Shown: piece after piece, positions 63,079 to 64,000 of the stretch
How the letters are laid out: each line of letters begins with the position of its first letter
Position numbering within the stretch: the first letter of the stretch is position 1
Assembly (NCBI GenBank): GCA_004193205.1
Contig: RZUM01000002.1
Location: forward strand, 248,001 to 312,000
DNA: 64,000 nucleotides
Source: Gordonia sediminis
GTDB lineage: Bacteria; Actinomycetota; Actinomycetes; Mycobacteriales; Mycobacteriaceae
Direction: 5' to 3'
Translations under genes and position numbers: made by a program
The notes under the pieces: model-generated
Seen by the model: the letters and a program-made list of their open reading frames with translations, nothing else
What the model was told of the DNA's origin: nothing
The model's database searches: none

Positions 63079-63975
63079 GTGACTCGTGTGAAATGGATCG
63101 TCGGTGTGGTCTCGATGACGGTGGTGTGCGGCGTCGTGTTCGGCGGCGGGCCCGCCGCGGCTTCGCCCTCGTGGTGGCCACCGCAGTTGCCGCCGCTTCC
63201 GCCCGAGGTGTCGCGGTTGCTCGACCCGGCAGGGATGGACAAGAAGCTCACCAAGAGCTTCGCATCCCTGCAGAAATCCATGCGCAAGTCGCTGCCGGGC
63301 AAGGTCGGGCTGGCCGTCGTCCCGGTCGGTTCCGACCGGGCGGTCACGATGGGGGACCTGAAATCCGGTCGCGCGTGGTCCACGCTGAAGGTACCGGTGT
63401 CCCTGGCCGCGCAGCGCATGCACGGCTATCGGGTCGCGGCGATGGAGGACAAGGCGATCATCTTCTCGGACAACGATGCGGCCGGTGAGTTGTGGGGATC
63501 GCTCGGCGGGGGACCGGCATCGGTGGCGGCGGTCACCAATATTCTCCGCGAGGGCCATGACACCCGGACCCGGGTGAGTTCGGAAGCCGACAGCCCGCCG
63601 TCGTACCCCGGGTACACACCGTGGGCGCTGTCGGATCAGGCGCGGTTCGGGGCCCATCTGCCCTGCATGTCCGGCGCCGAGGACATCATCCGGCTGATGA
63701 GTCATGTCGCGGCGAATCAGCAGTGGGGCATCGCCACGATGCGCAGCCGGGGTGCGGTGACGGCGGTCAAGGGCGGCTGGGGGCCGGTGACGTCGGACTC
63801 GGGCGGCTACATAGTGCGGCAGCTCGGGATTGTCACGACCAACCGGGGACAGCTCGCGGTCTCCATGGCCGCGGTGCCGCGCAGCGGGGCGTTCGGTGAT
63901 GGCACCAAGATGCTCGACAAGGTCGGCGGCTGGCTCGAACGCAATCTCGCAGGCCTGCCACTGGGACGCTGTTGA
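63079..63975 (+). CDS. Secreted serine hydrolase of the beta-lactamase/PBP fold, 298 aa
   Basis: Exported protein with signal segment (about 5-28) and a Pro-rich linker. The three active-site motifs are in order: STLK (101-104, SxxK), SDN (130-132) and KGG (231-233, in place of KTG). I see no ExxLN-type omega loop with the deacylating Glu of class A beta-lactamases between them. It may bind beta-lactams or peptidoglycan peptides without fast turnover. GTG 63079 has CAGGAG six bases upstream, so it is preferred to the earlier codon. Confidence 0.8.
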   Translation: MTRVKWIVGVVSMTVVCGVVFGGGPAAASPSWWPPQLPPLPPEVSRLLDPAGMDKKLTKSFASLQKSMRKSLPGKVGLAVVPVGSDRAVTMGDLKSGRAWSTLKVPVSLAAQRMHGYRVAAMEDKAIIFSDNDAAGELWGSLGGGPASVAAVTNILREGHDTRTRVSSEADSPPSYPGYTPWALSDQARFGAHLPCMSGAEDIIRLMSHVAANQQWGIATMRSRGAVTAVKGGWGPVTSDSGGYIVRQLGIVTTNRGQLAVSMAAVPRSGAFGDGTKMLDKVGGWLERNLAGLPLGRC

Positions 63976-63998
63976 TCCGCCCCAGCCGGGTCGGATCA
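63973..63998 (+). terminator. Hairpin overlapping the stop codon of the last gene
   Basis: TGATCCG (63973-63979) and CGGATCA (63992-63998) can pair with a twelve-base loop. The window ends too soon to see a T-tract. Confidence 0.4.
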
Positions 63999-64000
63999 GT

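Overview
The window is high-GC DNA with very few gaps between genes. It comes from a mycolic-acid actinobacterium of the order Mycobacteriales. An mce/yrbE locus, RpfB, Rpf-linked ksgA/ispE, many GTG starts, ATGA/GTGA start-stop overlaps and leaderless-looking promoters all point there. The gene set is most like Gordonia, but the genus is an inference and no search was run. The gene order tatD-rpfB-ksgA-ispE ... pth-rplY ... prs-glmU ... tRNA-Gln ... tetR-mfd-mazG ... lpqU-eno-ftsB/divIC-DUF501-ppx follows the order known in Mycobacterium tuberculosis (roughly Rv1008 to Rv1026), with lineage-specific modules inserted between the conserved blocks.

Layout. 1-4.9 kb (minus): yrbEA-yrbEB-mceA-mceB-mceC, a lipid-import mce operon running off the left edge. 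5.2-10.6 kb (plus): PhzF-like protein, TatD, RpfB, KsgA, a GNAT and IspE. 10.6-18.6 kb: a GH25 muramidase, two ABC-F ATPases (one with an attenuator-like leader), an SGNH esterase, an alpha/beta hydrolase, a 3-hydroxyisobutyryl-CoA hydrolase-like protein and a lipoprotein. 18.6-25.6 kb: RF3, then two FabH-type ketosynthases flanking a PadR-controlled ABC exporter and a REP-like repeat cluster. 25.7-34.1 kb: SLC13-type transporter, pth-rplY, an epoxide hydrolase, an ArsC-like protein, a secreted CxCxC protein, prs-glmU and FabG. 34.2-36.6 kb: tRNA-Gln, then a DHA2 efflux pump with a divergent TetR and two palindromic operators.

36.6-40.3 kb (minus): a complete four-gene quaternary-amine (betaine/choline) ABC importer. 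40.4-46.7 kb: SnoaL-like protein, TetR, Pro-rich membrane protein, Mfd and MazG. 46.8-50.3 kb (minus): efeUOB iron uptake behind a DtxR/IdeR-like box. 50.5-55.0 kb (plus): LpqU-like transglycosylase, enolase, FtsB/DivIC, DUF501 protein and Ppx. The ppx frame carries an in-frame REP-like insertion. 55.1-64 kb: DUF4395 protein, an orphan phage-type modular endolysin, RecQ, a small acidic protein, a DesA3-like desaturase with its reductase, a divergent TetR, and a secreted serine hydrolase of the beta-lactamase fold.

Themes: envelope building and remodelling (Mce, RpfB, GH25, LpqU, GlmU, lysin, FabH, desaturase), translation and ribosome maintenance (KsgA, two ABC-F, RF3, Pth, L25) and transport. 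The least ordinary features are the ABC-F leader (three-codon uORF, anti-RBS stem, WhiB7-like promoter), the REP-like element turned into protein inside Ppx, the FabH-PadR-ABC-FabH cluster, and an apparent CTG start for KsgA. All motif and operator claims were read by eye.
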